Assembly (NCBI GenBank): GCA_022510945.1
Contig: JAFLSK010000002.1
Coordinates: forward strand, 33,911 to 97,910
Direction of reading: 5' to 3'
Source: Ruminococcus sp.
GTDB lineage: Bacteria; Bacillota; Clostridia; Oscillospirales; Acutalibacteraceae
DNA: 64,000 nucleotides
How positions within the stretch are numbered: position 1 is the first letter of the stretch; every line of letters begins with the position of its first letter. Positions 27,533 to 37,455 of the stretch are shown piece after piece. A program made the translations under genes and the position numbers. Under the pieces are notes generated by a model. It was not told the origin of the DNA. It was given only the letters and a program-made list of their open reading frames with translations, and did not search any database.

Positions 27533-27688
27533 CTAAACACCATTAAAAAATAGATATCTTTGAGGCATATTTCTTTCGCGCCACACATCGCGTCCTGTAC
27601 TCGAAAGGCGACAACCTTTCTGCGGTATGACGCTCGTCTGACACAAAATCTGCTCAAAAATCTTATTTCTTTTTTAATCAGTGTTTAG
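27533..27688. mobile_element. MITE-like element, 156 bp
   Basis: Bounded by inverted repeats CTAAACAC and GTGTTTAG, each flanked by TA. Beyond the ends the arms stay loosely complementary (ATTAAAAAA near each end). There is no ORF. A TA duplication with short terminal repeats is typical of IS630/Tc1-type non-autonomous elements. It lies between uppP and ftsK. Confidence 0.6.
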
Positions 27689-27726
27689 TATATAAAATTC
27701 TTTATAAGAATTATGGAAGTGAAAAA

Positions 27727-30312
27727 ATGGGAAGTAAAAAACAACCGGTAAAAAAATCTGCAACAAAAAAGACCGCGTCTAAATCCTCCGGAAAAAGAAC
27801 CGGCTCGCGCAAAAATCAGGAGCTTAAGCCCGTATTCAGGCTGAACTCCCGTGTCCGAGCGTTGCTCTACTTCGCCGCGGCGCTCCTGTCGCTGTTCGTA
27901 GTCGTAATCCCCGGAGCGGCTGTATGGGAAAGTATACGCGGATTTTTCTACGGAATGCTCGGAATCTGTATCATACTTGTTCCCGTGCTTTTCGTGTATT
28001 TAGCGGTAATCACAACTCTCGAGAAAACTATCTCGCACTTCAAGTCGAAGGTAATAATCTGCGTTTCGATTATTCTGCTTGCCGAGAGCTTTGTGTATCT
28101 TGTCAGCGCCGACAACTACCTCGAGGGTAACTATTTCTATGCGCTCGGCAATCTGTTCTCGAACGGCTTTAACGCAGCCAACCGCTTCACAGCGGGCGGC
28201 GGCTTACTCAGCGGTGTTTTCGGTTATCCGATTTTAGTCGGCTTCGGAAAGCCCGCGGCAATATGCGTTATAGTCGTTTTGATGATAACGCTCATTCTGA
28301 TTGTCTGCAAAATTTCCTTAAACGACATCGGCAGAGCCGCAAGAAGGGTAGGGCAGAGCGTAGGTCAGGCTTATGAAAAGTCGGGTATGCGCCTTCGCTC
28401 CCGCAAATGGGCCGACGATGAATATGAACAGTTCGACGAGTTCGAGGATTACGACGTGTTTGAGGATACCCCGACTCAGAGAGCGCTCAATGAATTTAAT
28501 ATTGACATTCCGATTGACGACGTAAAAACCAAGAAACGCCGTCGCAGAAAGAGCAATATTGATATTTCTATCGACGACGACAGCGTTTCCGCAGGTAGCG
28601 AGGCTGACGCGTTTATTGACGCTATTAAGTCGACCGACAGCAGTGACCCGGATTCTTTCGAGCCCACGGTTTCTAACTACGAACCTGAAAAACGCACTCG
28701 CAAAGACGACGAAATTCCTGCTCCCGAGTTCGACGAGCCTAAGGAAACCCACTACGATTATCCGCCTATCGGACTTCTGCGCCTTGTTGAAAACGAAGGC
28801 GAGAACGGCGAGGCAGAAATGCGCGCCAACGCTCAGCGTCTTATGACCACTCTCGAAAGCTTCGGCGTAAGGGCGACTATCACCCATATTTCGCGCGGGC
28901 CTTCCGTAACGCGCTACGAGCTCTATCCCGAGCCGGGTGTTAAAATCAGTAAAATAACCAATCTTTCCGACGACATCGCCCTCAACCTTGCCGCAAACGG
29001 CGTCCGTATTGAGGCTCCTATTCCGGGTAAAGCGGCTGTCGGAATAGAGGTTCCTAATAAGGTTGTAAGTATGGTAAGTATACGCGAACTCATCGACTCC
29101 GACGAGTTCGAGGACAGCGAAAGCAAGCTAACCTGCGTGCTCGGCAGAGATATTTCGGGTAAAATTATCACCACGGATATCGCAAAGCTGCCGCACCTTC
29201 TCATCGCAGGTACAACTGGCTCCGGTAAGTCAGTCTGCGTAAACGCTCTGCTTATCAGTATCCTCTTTAAGGCGAATCCAGACGAGGTTAAGCTTGTGCT
29301 TATCGACCCGAAGATGGTTGAGTTTTCGAAGTACAAGGGTATTCCTCACCTTCTTATCCCCGTAGTTTCCGACGCTAAGAAAGCGGCGGGCGCGCTCGCG
29401 TGGGCTGTAAACGAAATGCAGAATCGCTACAAGCTGTTCTCCGAGTACGATTGCAAGGATATCGAGTCATACAACAAGCTGATTGAATCTAATCTTGAAT
29501 ACATAAAGCAGAATCCGCCAGTCCTCGACGAGGAAAGCGAGGACGGCGAGTACGTTCAGCCCGTGCTCGAAGTCAACGGACTTCCCGTTGCTAAGGAAAA
29601 GCTGCCGCGCATAGTAATCGCTATCGACGAGCTCGCCGACCTTATGATGACGGCTCCGAGCGAAGTCGAGGACAGCATCGTCCGACTCGCTCAGCTTGCC
29701 CGTGCGGCGGGTATGCACCTTGTAATCGCAACCCAGCGACCCACAGCCAACGTAATCACAGGTCTTATCAAAGCTAACGTTCCGAGCCGTATTGCCCTGA
29801 AGGTAGGTTCGAATATGGACTCGCGTATTATTCTCGATACGGGCGGAGCCGAGAAACTCATCGGACGAGGCGATATGCTCTATATGCCAGTCGGAGCACC
29901 CAACCCGATACGCGTTCAGGGCTGTTTCGCTACCGAGGACGAAATCGGCAAAGTTACAAAATTTGTCAAGAAGTCAGCTACCGCTCAGTATAACGAGGAT
30001 ATCGAGGAGAAAATCAAGCGAATCGCCGCTGAAGGTCTCAACGGTGACGACGGTGACTCCGAGAGTTCAATGGGCGGCATAGAGGTCGACAGCAAAATGG
30101 AAGAGGCTATCAAAATCGTAATCGAGGCAGGACAAGCCTCCACCTCGATGCTCCAGCGCCGTATGAAGGTAGGCTACGCCCGAGCAGGACGAATGATAGA
30201 CGATATGGAGCAGCTCGGTATCGTAGGACCTCACCAGGGCTCAAAGCCGCGCGACGTTATTATGACCTACAGCGAGTGGCTCGAGCGCAGCAATAATCTG
30301 CATAATGAATAA
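27727..30312 (+). CDS. ftsK: DNA translocase FtsK/SpoIIIE
   Basis: 861 aa. A Lys/Ser-rich tail, four transmembrane helices (~residues 45-195), an acidic linker (~215-340), then the motor: alpha/beta domain with Walker [17 protein letters not shown] and Walker [14 protein letters not shown], and a C-terminal winged-helix gamma domain ([39 protein letters not shown]). It pumps chromosomal DNA through the division or sporulation septum; which role cannot be told from sequence, although gpr and spoIIP show sporulation capacity. It is followed by ygiQ-type gene with overlap or near overlap. Confidence 0.95.
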   Translation: MGSKKQPVKKSATKKTASKSSGKRTGSRKNQELKPVFRLNSRVRALLYFAAALLSLFVVVIPGAAVWESIRGFFYGMLGICIILVPVLFVYLAVITTLEKTISHFKSKVIICVSIILLAESFVYLVSADNYLEGNYFYALGNLFSNGFNAANRFTAGGGLLSGVFGYPILVGFGKPAAICVIVVLMITLILIVCKISLNDIGRAARRVGQSVGQAYEKSGMRLRSRKWADDEYEQFDEFEDYDVFEDTPTQRALNEFNIDIPIDDVKTKKRRRRKSNIDISIDDDSVSAGSEADAFIDAIKSTDSSDPDSFEPTVSNYEPEKRTRKDDEIPAPEFDEPKETHYDYPPIGLLRLVENEGENGEAEMRANAQRLMTTLESFGVRATITHISRGPSVTRYELYPEPGVKISKITNLSDDIALNLAANGVRIEAPIPGKAAVGIEVPNKVVSMVSIRELIDSDEFEDSESKLTCVLGRDISGKIITTDIAKLPHLLIAGTTGSGKSVCVNALLISILFKANPDEVKLVLIDPKMVEFSKYKGIPHLLIPVVSDAKKAAGALAWAVNEMQNRYKLFSEYDCKDIESYNKLIESNLEYIKQNPPVLDEESEDGEYVQPVLEVNGLPVAKEKLPRIVIAIDELADLMMTAPSEVEDSIVRLAQLARAAGMHLVIATQRPTANVITGLIKANVPSRIALKVGSNMDSRIILDTGGAEKLIGRGDMLYMPVGAPNPIRVQGCFATEDEIGKVTKFVKKSATAQYNEDIEEKIKRIAAEGLNGDDGDSESSMGGIEVDSKMEEAIKIVIEAGQASTSMLQRRMKVGYARAGRMIDDMEQLGIVGPHQGSKPRDVIMTYSEWLERSNNLHNE

Positions 30313-30328
30313 CAAACAGAGGAACATT

Positions 30329-32197
30329 ATGTCATTCTTACCGATGACAATTAAAGAAGTACAAAACCGCGGGTGGGATTGTGTGGACTTCGTCTACATA
30401 ACAGGCGACGCATACGTCGACCACCCGTCTTTCGGCACGGCAATCATAACCCGCGTCCTCGAAAACAGGGGCTATCGTGTTGCCGTGCTTTCACAGCCTG
30501 ACTGGCGTTCGGACAGAGATTTTACTCAGTTCGGCCGCCCTCGTCTGGGCTTTTTTATTAGCGCAGGCAATATCGATAGTATGGTAGCGCACTACACCGT
30601 CGCAAAGCGCAAGCGCAGCGACGACGCCTACACCGCCGGCGGAAAGTCCGGCAAGCGACCCGACCGCGCAGTCACCGTGTATAGCAATATTGTAAAGCGG
30701 CTCTATCCGGACGTGCCCGTTGTGATAGGCGGTCTTGAGGCTTCGTTGAGGCGTTTTGCTCACTACGACTATTGGTCGGACAGCGTTATGCCGTCTGTCC
30801 TATTCGACAGCAAAGCCGACATCCTTTCCTACGGAATGGGAGAACTGCAAACGGTAGAAATCGCCGACCGCCTTAACGACGGACTACCAATCGAATCGCT
30901 TTATGATATACGCGGTATCTGCTACGCAATCCCCACTAAGGACTACGTCCCCGAGTCGGTCGTTGACCTGCCGAGCTTTGAGCGAGTGAGGGAGAGTAAG
31001 CGTGATTACGCGATAGCCGCGCGCAAGGAGCTTGAGGAGGCGGATGCTGTGCGCGGTCGAAAGATGATTCAGCGCCACGGCAAATATATTCTCGTGCAGA
31101 ATCCGCCTATGCCGCCGCTAAACACCGAGCAGCTTGACTGGGTATACTCGCTTCCGTACGAGCGTTACTATCCCGAGTGCTACGAAGTGCAGGGCGGCGT
31201 GCCGGGAATCAAGGAAGTTGAGTTCTCCATAACCCACAACCGCGGCTGCTTCGGCGCGTGTAACTTCTGCTCTCTTGCGTTTCACCAGGGCAGAGCCGTA
31301 ACCGTGCGTAGCGAACAGAGCGTTATAAACGAGGCGAAAAGCTTTGTAGACAACCCGCGTTTTAAGGGATACATAAGCGATGTGGGCGGTCCTACCGCAA
31401 ACTTCCGTGTACCCTCCTGCAAAATTCAGGAGAAAAGCGGGCTTTGTAAAAATAAAAAATGCCTCTCGCCGAAACCATGCAAAAATCTTATCGCCGACCA
31501 CAGTGAGTACATAGAGCTTTTACGCAAGCTAAGAAAGCTTGACGGAATAAAAAAGGTATTTGTCCGCAGCGGAATCCGCTACGACTACTTCCTCGCCGAT
31601 GAGTCCGACGAATTCCTCGACGAGCTCGTCCGTCACCACGTCAGCGGCCAGCTACGCGTTGCTCCCGAACATTGCTCCGAGGTTGTCCTCGACCGTATGG
31701 GCAAGCCGCACATAGAGGCGTACAAGCGATTTTCCGATAAGTTCTATAAGGCTACAAATCGAATAAATAAAGAGCAGTACATTGTCCCATATCTTATGAG
31801 CTCGCATCCGGGTTGCACGATGAAGGACGCTGTGGAATTAGCAGTGTTTCTCAAGCGCGAGAAAATCCACCCCGAACAGGTGCAGGATTTTTACCCGACA
31901 CCGGGCACTATCTCCACGGCTATGTTCTACACAGGCCTCGACCCATACACGCTCGAAGAGGTTTATGTTCCGAAAGACCCCGCCGAAAAAGCTATGCAGC
32001 GCGCACTGATGCAGTATTTTATCCCGAAAAACCGCGAAACCGTGTTCAAGGCGTTGAAAGCTGTGGGCAGGCTTGATTTAGTAGGTACGGGCAAAAACTG
32101 TCTCATAACTCCGCCGAAGGGCTACGAAATAAAACAAAAACCAAAACAGAAGAACAATAAGTATTCCCGAAAGCCGAAAAAGAGAAGTAAAAGATGA
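30329..32197 (+). CDS. YgiQ-family radical SAM protein (UPF0313)
   Basis: 622 aa. N-terminus MSFLPMTIKEVQNRGWDCVDFVYITGDAYVDHPSFG matches the family; the radical SAM cysteines are in THNRGCFGACNFCSLAFHQG (CX3CX2C). A basic Lys/Arg tail closes the protein. The biochemical reaction is unknown. ATG at 30329 after AGAGGA is preferred to the ORF-track ATG at 30305, which would overlap the ftsK stop. Confidence 0.9.
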   Translation: MSFLPMTIKEVQNRGWDCVDFVYITGDAYVDHPSFGTAIITRVLENRGYRVAVLSQPDWRSDRDFTQFGRPRLGFFISAGNIDSMVAHYTVAKRKRSDDAYTAGGKSGKRPDRAVTVYSNIVKRLYPDVPVVIGGLEASLRRFAHYDYWSDSVMPSVLFDSKADILSYGMGELQTVEIADRLNDGLPIESLYDIRGICYAIPTKDYVPESVVDLPSFERVRESKRDYAIAARKELEEADAVRGRKMIQRHGKYILVQNPPMPPLNTEQLDWVYSLPYERYYPECYEVQGGVPGIKEVEFSITHNRGCFGACNFCSLAFHQGRAVTVRSEQSVINEAKSFVDNPRFKGYISDVGGPTANFRVPSCKIQEKSGLCKNKKCLSPKPCKNLIADHSEYIELLRKLRKLDGIKKVFVRSGIRYDYFLADESDEFLDELVRHHVSGQLRVAPEHCSEVVLDRMGKPHIEAYKRFSDKFYKATNRINKEQYIVPYLMSSHPGCTMKDAVELAVFLKREKIHPEQVQDFYPTPGTISTAMFYTGLDPYTLEEVYVPKDPAEKAMQRALMQYFIPKNRETVFKALKAVGRLDLVGTGKNCLITPPKGYEIKQKPKQKNNKYSRKPKKRSKR

Positions 32198-33042
32198 AGA
32201 AAACTATTTTAAAGATAATTGTTATCCTTCTTGTACTACTCATATTCGGTGTCCTTTTCAAATACACCGCCACACCCCACGGCGGACTTACAGTCTGCTT
32301 TATTGACGTAGGTCAGGGCGACTCTGCTTTTGTTTCTGCTGACGGATATAATATCCTCATTGACGGCGGCGTTAAAACAACCGCTAAGGAGGTCACCGCC
32401 GTGCTCGACCGCTACGGCGTTAAAACCCTCGACCTTGTAATTGCGTCGCACATCGACAGCGACCATATAGGCGGCATAGCGCGCGTAATGCGCAACTACA
32501 ACGTTAACTCATTCGTGACGGCTAAGACAGACGAAAGCCTTAAAGGTGAAAATGACATTGTGCGGCAGGATTTGCTCTCCGCGCTGAATAAAACGGGAAT
32601 AGGCTACGTTTCATCGGGCGACCGATACACTTTCGACAAGCTGACCGTTGATATAATATCCCCCGACCGCGAATTTGGTAACGCGAACGACGACTCCGTT
32701 GTCGCAAAGCTTTCCTACGGTGAGCGTAGCTTTCTCTTTATGGGTGACGTTTCCTCAAAGGTCGAGAAAGCTATCCTCCAAAATGGCTGCGATATAAACG
32801 CGGATGTCCTGAAGGTCAGCCACCACGGCAGTCACAGCTCGACGAGCGGGGCGTATCTCAGTGCCGTTGATCCACGTTACGCAGTTGTGTCCGTGTCCGC
32901 GCACAATTCCTATAACCTCCCGAACCACGAGGTTATGCAGAGGCTCTACGACTACGGCTGTGAGGTCCTGCGCACCGACGAAAGCGGAACTATAACTGTC
33001 CGTTCTGACGGCACGAATATTGACGTTTCTACGGAAAAATAG
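32194..33042 (+). CDS. Membrane-anchored ComEC-type metallo-beta-lactamase-fold hydrolase
   Basis: 282 aa: one N-terminal helix (~5-25), then a domain homologous to the C-terminus of ComEC: CFIDVGQGDSAFV, ILIDGG, IASHIDSDHIGG (metal motif), FMGDVS and KVSHHGSHSS. It faces outward if the helix is an uncleaved anchor. ComEC in this window has lost the metal motif, so this protein could supply the missing nuclease-like activity; that is inference. It overlaps the ygiQ-type gene by 4 bp. Confidence 0.88.
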   Translation: MKKTILKIIVILLVLLIFGVLFKYTATPHGGLTVCFIDVGQGDSAFVSADGYNILIDGGVKTTAKEVTAVLDRYGVKTLDLVIASHIDSDHIGGIARVMRNYNVNSFVTAKTDESLKGENDIVRQDLLSALNKTGIGYVSSGDRYTFDKLTVDIISPDREFGNANDDSVVAKLSYGERSFLFMGDVSSKVEKAILQNGCDINADVLKVSHHGSHSSTSGAYLSAVDPRYAVVSVSAHNSYNLPNHEVMQRLYDYGCEVLRTDESGTITVRSDGTNIDVSTEK

Positions 33043-33043
33043 C

Positions 33044-33072
33044 TTGACTTATATACAATACTTTAATATAAT
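33044..33072 (+). promoter_or_regulatory. Sigma-A-type promoter of tyrS
   Basis: TTGACT, 17 bp, TATAAT. The leader is only ~36-45 nt, too short for a T-box. Confidence 0.75.
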
Positions 33073-33114
33073 AACAAGGTATTAATTATAATTAATTCTC
33101 AAATTTAGTAAGAG

Positions 33115-34350
33115 GTGAGTACGATAGGAGTTTATGAAGAACTTCAGGCTCGCGGTTTAATCGCTCAGGTAACTGACGAGGAAGAAATCCGCGATATGGT
33201 AAATCAGGGTAAAGCTGTATTTTACATAGGCTTTGACCCCACAGCAGACAGCCTCCACGTCGGTCACTTTATGGCGCTTTGCCTTATGAAGAGACTGCAG
33301 ATGGCCGGCAACAAGCCGATAGCCCTCGTAGGCGGCGGCACAGGTATGATAGGCGACCCATCGGGACGTACCGATATGCGCAAAATGCTCACAAAGGAAG
33401 ACATTGAGCACAACTGCAACTGCTTTAAGGAGCAGATGAGCAAGTTTATCGACTTCTCCGACGGTAAGGCGATTATGGTCAACAACGCCGACTGGCTTCT
33501 TGACCTCAACTACGTCGAGCTTCTCCGCGAGGTAGGTGCGTGCTTCAGCGTTAACCGTATGCTTACAGCCGAGTGCTATAAGCAGAGAATGGAGAAGGGC
33601 TTAAGTTTCCTTGAGTTTAACTATATGATTATGCAGAGCTACGACTTCTATAATCTCTATCAGAAGTACGGCTGTAATATGCAGTTCGGCGGCGACGACC
33701 AGTGGAGCAATATGCTCGGCGGCACGGAGCTTATCCGCCGCAAGCTTGGTAAGGACGCCTACGCTATGACAATCACGCTCCTCTTAAATTCCGAGGGTAA
33801 AAAGATGGGCAAGACCCAGAGCGGTGCCGTTTGGCTCGACCCGAAAAAGACAAGCCCCTACGATTTCTACCAGTATTGGCGCAATGTGGCTGACGCGGAC
33901 GTTTTAAAGTGCATCCGTATGCTTACTTTCCTTCCGCTCGAGGAAATCGACAAGATGGACTCATGGGAGGGTGCACAGCTTAACACCGCTAAGGAAATTC
34001 TTGCTTTCGAGCTTACGAAGCTTGTTCACGGCGAGGAAGAGGCAAACAAGGCTCAGGAGGCGGCTCGCGCACTCTTCGGCTCAGGCACTAATACTGACAA
34101 TATGCCGAGTACCGAGCTTTCAGCTGATGACCTTACTGAAAACTACACCGTTCTCGATTTGCTCACTTCCTGCGGGCTTATCCCGTCGCGTAAGGAAGGA
34201 AGACGACTCATCGAGCAGGGCGGCGTATCTCTCGACGGCGTAAAGGTCGAGAACCCGAACGCAGCCGTAACTGCCGATATGTTCAGCGAAAACGGTTACA
34301 TCGTAATCAAAAAGGGTAAAAAGGTTTATCACAAGGCTGTTCTAAATTAA
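33115..34350 (+). CDS. tyrS: Tyrosyl-tRNA synthetase
   Basis: Class I synthetase of 411 aa. HIGH-type motif [12 protein letters not shown], tyrosine-site [17 protein letters not shown]-type KKMGKTQSG, and a C-terminal S4 domain (~345-408, [21 protein letters not shown]). The start is odd: the only standard codon is GTG at 33115, which overlaps the SD stretch AGAGGTGAG, while homologous proteins begin about where ATA (33124) stands, at a proper distance from that SD. The difference is only three residues. Confidence 0.95.
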   Translation: MSTIGVYEELQARGLIAQVTDEEEIRDMVNQGKAVFYIGFDPTADSLHVGHFMALCLMKRLQMAGNKPIALVGGGTGMIGDPSGRTDMRKMLTKEDIEHNCNCFKEQMSKFIDFSDGKAIMVNNADWLLDLNYVELLREVGACFSVNRMLTAECYKQRMEKGLSFLEFNYMIMQSYDFYNLYQKYGCNMQFGGDDQWSNMLGGTELIRRKLGKDAYAMTITLLLNSEGKKMGKTQSGAVWLDPKKTSPYDFYQYWRNVADADVLKCIRMLTFLPLEEIDKMDSWEGAQLNTAKEILAFELTKLVHGEEEANKAQEAARALFGSGTNTDNMPSTELSADDLTENYTVLDLLTSCGLIPSRKEGRRLIEQGGVSLDGVKVENPNAAVTADMFSENGYIVIKKGKKVYHKAVLN

Positions 34351-34379
34351 GTATTCAGTTTAATAAGGGGGATTTACAA

Positions 34380-34808
34380 ATGAAGAAATTTTTCTCAGAA
34401 TTCAAGGCGTTTATAATGCGCGGTAACGTAATGGATTTAGCCGTAGCTGTAATTATCGGCGGAGCGTTTCAGAGCATCGTTTCCTCACTCTGCGACGATG
34501 TAATCACGCCGCTCATACAGTACATAATCGGTATGATTACCGGCGCTCAGTCTATCGACGAGATGATGCAGGTGCTCAACGTCGGTCCTATCTCGTTCGG
34601 CAACTTCATCTCCGCTATAATCAACTTCATCATTATGGCGTTCATTATCTTCATTCTTGTTAAGGTTGTCAACAAAGCTATGGCTGTCGGCAAGAAGAAG
34701 GAAGAAGTGATTGAAGAGGTTACGACAAAGACCTGCCCGCACTGTATGTCAGAAATCCATATCGACGCAACAAAGTGCCCCCACTGCACAGCCGACATCA
34801 CAGAATAA
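34380..34808 (+). CDS. mscL: Large-conductance mechanosensitive channel MscL with C-terminal zinc ribbon
   Basis: Osmotic safety valve, homopentamer. The channel part (residues 1-~105) has FKAFIMRGNVMDLAVAVIIGGAF and the second helix FIIMAFIIFILVKVVNK. In place of the usual charged bundle tail the last 25 residues form a two-knuckle zinc ribbon (CPHCMSEIHIDATKCPHC). GGGGGATTT precedes the ATG. Confidence 0.95.
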   Translation: MKKFFSEFKAFIMRGNVMDLAVAVIIGGAFQSIVSSLCDDVITPLIQYIIGMITGAQSIDEMMQVLNVGPISFGNFISAIINFIIMAFIIFILVKVVNKAMAVGKKKEEVIEEVTTKTCPHCMSEIHIDATKCPHCTADITE

Positions 34809-34820
34809 AATTAATTGCGA

Positions 34821-34856
34821 TCAAAAGCTGTCTCTCTCGAGGCAGCTTTTCTTTGT
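34821..34856 (+). terminator. Terminator after mscL
   Basis: AAAAGCTGTC-TCTCTCGA-GGCAGCTTTT followed by CTTTG. Confidence 0.8.
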
Positions 34857-34914
34857 AGATTTTTTGATTTGTTTATGTTAGAATAATTACAGTTAACAAT
34901 TTGGCGGTGAGAAT

Positions 34915-35595
34915 ATGTACAAGCTATTAATAATTGAAGACGATTTCGGCATAGCGAACGCTATCAAAACGCAGGCGCAAAGCTGGAATCTTGAAACTCA
35001 CATAGTTGATGATTTCCGCAATGTGTTATCGCAGTTTGCCGATTTTCAGCCGCATATCGTTTTGCTTGATATATCTTTGCCGTTTTTTAACGGCTACCAC
35101 TGGTGCAGTGAAATAAGAAAAATCTCAAAAGTGCCTATTATATTTATATCCTCTGCTTCAGATAATATGAACATCGTAATGGCTATGAATATGGGCGCCG
35201 ACGACTTTATTTCAAAACCGTTTGACCAAAGTGTCCTTATGGCCAAAATTCAGGCTATGCTGCGCCGCACCTATGATTTCTCTGAAAGTGTTTCCGTGCT
35301 CGAACACAGAGGAGCGTTTTTGAACACAGGCGACAACACGCTGACCTATAACGATGAAAAAATCTCGCTGACAAAGAACGAGTACAGAATCCTGCTCTGT
35401 CTTATGGAGAACAAGGGCATAGTCGTCAGCCGCGAGAAGCTTATGGAACGCTTGTGGGAGACCGATAGCTTTGTCGATGAAAACACACTCACCGTCAACA
35501 TAAACCGCCTTCGAAAGAAGCTCGATGCCGCGGGACTTAATAATTTTATAACAACGAAATTCGGCGTAGGTTATATATTAGAGGAAACCAAATGA
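34915..35595 (+). CDS. OmpR-family response regulator (BceR-like)
   Basis: 226 aa. Receiver domain with phospho-acceptor Asp in IVLLDISLPFFNGY and Lys in FISKPFDQ, then a winged-helix DNA-binding domain (SLTKNEYRILLCLMENKG, TLTVNINRLRKKL). It overlaps the kinase gene by 4 bp and sits before a BceAB-type transporter, so it should activate that transporter in response to peptide antibiotics (family knowledge). Confidence 0.92.
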   Translation: MYKLLIIEDDFGIANAIKTQAQSWNLETHIVDDFRNVLSQFADFQPHIVLLDISLPFFNGYHWCSEIRKISKVPIIFISSASDNMNIVMAMNMGADDFISKPFDQSVLMAKIQAMLRRTYDFSESVSVLEHRGAFLNTGDNTLTYNDEKISLTKNEYRILLCLMENKGIVVSREKLMERLWETDSFVDENTLTVNINRLRKKLDAAGLNNFITTKFGVGYILEETK

Positions 35596-36581
35596 ACCTG
35601 TTCAAAGCGTATATCAAAGAAAAACGAATATTTTTCATAGCGTTTTTGCTGTTTGTTTTAATCTTCTCGCTTTCCTTTTTTCTGTTTCATATCTCAATCA
35701 AGGCGGTTTTGTATCCTGCCGCGCTTTGCGCTCTGCTCGGCATTTTCGTAGTGATTATTGATTATGTTAAAGTAAGAGCAAATCACTTGGAGCTTTTGAG
35801 GATACAACGGCTCACCGCCGATATGATTACCGAACTGCCGGAAACCGACTCTGTTTATTCTGACGATTATAATGAGATAATAAGTAAACTAAAATCGGAA
35901 GTCAGTCGGCTTGAGAGCGACACAAGCGCAAAATACAAGGATATGATTGACTATTATACCGTATGGGCGCACCAGATTAAAACTCCGATTGCTTCGATGC
36001 GCCTTACTCTGCAAAATGACGACAGCGCTCTTTCGAGGACTATTATGGCCGATTTGTTCAGAATCGAGCAGTATGTGGAAATGGTGCTCGCCTTTTTGCG
36101 CTTGGATGCCGAGTCCAGCGACTACGTTTTCAGGGAACACAGCATTGACGACATAGTCAGAAAATCGGTCAAGAAATTTTCCTTAGAATTTATTAACAGA
36201 AAGATTTCACTCGATTTAAAGCCTTGTAACTCCAAAATCATAACCGATGAAAAGTGGTTTGCGTTCGTAATTGAGCAGCTACTCTCAAACGCTCTGAAGT
36301 ACACCCGAAAGGGAAGTATAAAGATTTATATGCCAAATCCCGAGACACTCTGCATAGAAGATACGGGAATCGGTATAGCGAGCGAGGATTTGCCGAGGAT
36401 TTTTGAGCGCGGATACACGGGCTACAACGGGCGCACGGACTCGAACTCGAGCGGACTCGGACTATATCTCTGTAAGAGGATTTGCAACAACCTGAGCATA
36501 GGCATAAAAGCTGAGTCAGAGCCCGATAAAGGCACAAAGATTATTCTTGATTTGAGCCAATACAAAATTAAAAATGACTAA
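35592..36581 (+). CDS. Intramembrane-sensing histidine kinase (BceS-like)
   Basis: 329 aa. Two N-terminal helices (~12-32 and 35-56) with almost no extracellular loop, the hallmark of BceS kinases that are driven by their ABC transporter. The H box is VWAHQIKTPIASM, N box EQLLSNALKYTRKG, and G boxes IEDTGIGI and SSGLGLYL. No PAS or HAMP domain is visible. Confidence 0.92.
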   Translation: MNLFKAYIKEKRIFFIAFLLFVLIFSLSFFLFHISIKAVLYPAALCALLGIFVVIIDYVKVRANHLELLRIQRLTADMITELPETDSVYSDDYNEIISKLKSEVSRLESDTSAKYKDMIDYYTVWAHQIKTPIASMRLTLQNDDSALSRTIMADLFRIEQYVEMVLAFLRLDAESSDYVFREHSIDDIVRKSVKKFSLEFINRKISLDLKPCNSKIITDEKWFAFVIEQLLSNALKYTRKGSIKIYMPNPETLCIEDTGIGIASEDLPRIFERGYTGYNGRTDSNSSGLGLYLCKRICNNLSIGIKAESEPDKGTKIILDLSQYKIKND

Positions 36582-36584
36582 AAC

Positions 36585-36598
36585 TTACGAAAATGTAA
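36585..36598. promoter_or_regulatory. Candidate BceR-type operator
   Basis: TTACGAAAATGTAA is a near-palindrome inside CTTAC...GTAAG, close to the TnACA-N4-TGTAA pattern of BceR-type regulators. It lies about 56 bp before the -10 of the transporter operon. Confidence 0.55.
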
Positions 36599-36630
36599 GA
36601 CTTAAGAGGGGAAATGTAAGCCGATTCGAT

Positions 36631-36659
36631 GGCGATACATTCCCCGATTTTGATATAAT
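36631..36659 (+). promoter_or_regulatory. Promoter of the BceAB-like operon, weak -35
   Basis: TATAAT at 36654-36659 has no good -35 (GGCGAT at 17 bp). A second inverted repeat, GGGGAAATGTA...TACATTCCCC (36608-36645), covers the -35. This suggests activator-dependent transcription. Confidence 0.5.
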
Positions 36660-36690
36660 GTCCTCGACATCTTAATTAGGAGGAACACAA

Positions 36691-37455
36691 TTGAGTATCT
36701 TAGAAGTACACGAACTAAAGAAGGTATACTCGACCCGCTTTGGCGGCAACAAGGTCGAGGCGCTGAAAAATATTAACTTCAGTGTGGAACAGGGTGAATA
36801 CGTCGCGATTATGGGTGAGTCCGGCTCCGGCAAAACGACGTTACTGAACATATTGGCTTCACTCGATAAGCCTACAGGCGGAAGAGTAATCCTCAATGGT
36901 AGGGACTTGTCCCAAATCAAGGATTCACATATTTCAGCCTTCCGCAGGGATAACCTCGGCTTTGTTTTTCAGGATTTCAACCTGCTCGACACCTTTACGC
37001 TATGGGATAATATAGTCCTTCCGCTTGTGTTGTCGGGCAAAAGCTACAAGGAAATGGACGAAAAAATAAAGCCAATAGCCGAAAAGCTGCGCATTTATGA
37101 TTTGCTCAAAAAATATCCGTACGAGGTCTCGGGAGGACAAAAACAGCGGGCAGCAGTGGCACGAGCGATTATCACCGAACCAAAGCTTATCCTCGCCGAC
37201 GAGCCGACAGGCGCGCTCGACTCAAAGGCGTCCGACGAGCTTTTGAGAATGTTCAACGTAATCAACGAAAGCGGACAGACTATCATAATGGTTACTCATT
37301 CCGTAAAGGCTGCGAGCTCCGCAAACAGAGTACTGTTCATAAAAGACGGCGAGGTGTATCATCAGATTTACCGCGGCAACAGTACCGACGAGCAGCTTTA
37401 CGAGAAGATTTCCAACACGCTTACACTCCTTGCAACGGGCGGTGACGGAAGATGA
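36691..37455 (+). CDS. ABC transporter ATP-binding protein (BceA-like)
   Basis: 254 aa. Walker A GESGSGKTTLL, Q-loop FVFQDFNLL, signature VSGGQKQRAAVARA, Walker B LILADEPTGALDS, and H-loop MVTHS. It belongs to the MacB/LolD-like group that pairs with FtsX-type permeases. TTG start eight bases after AGGAGG. It overlaps the permease gene by 4 bp. Confidence 0.93.
   Translation: MSILEVHELKKVYSTRFGGNKVEALKNINFSVEQGEYVAIMGESGSGKTTLLNILASLDKPTGGRVILNGRDLSQIKDSHISAFRRDNLGFVFQDFNLLDTFTLWDNIVLPLVLSGKSYKEMDEKIKPIAEKLRIYDLLKKYPYEVSGGQKQRAAVARAIITEPKLILADEPTGALDSKASDELLRMFNVINESGQTIIMVTHSVKAASSANRVLFIKDGEVYHQIYRGNSTDEQLYEKISNTLTLLATGGDGR

Noticed and set aside
33043-33114. T-box leader before tyrS
   Set aside because: The leader after the promoter is only ~40 nt; no room for the specifier and antiterminator.
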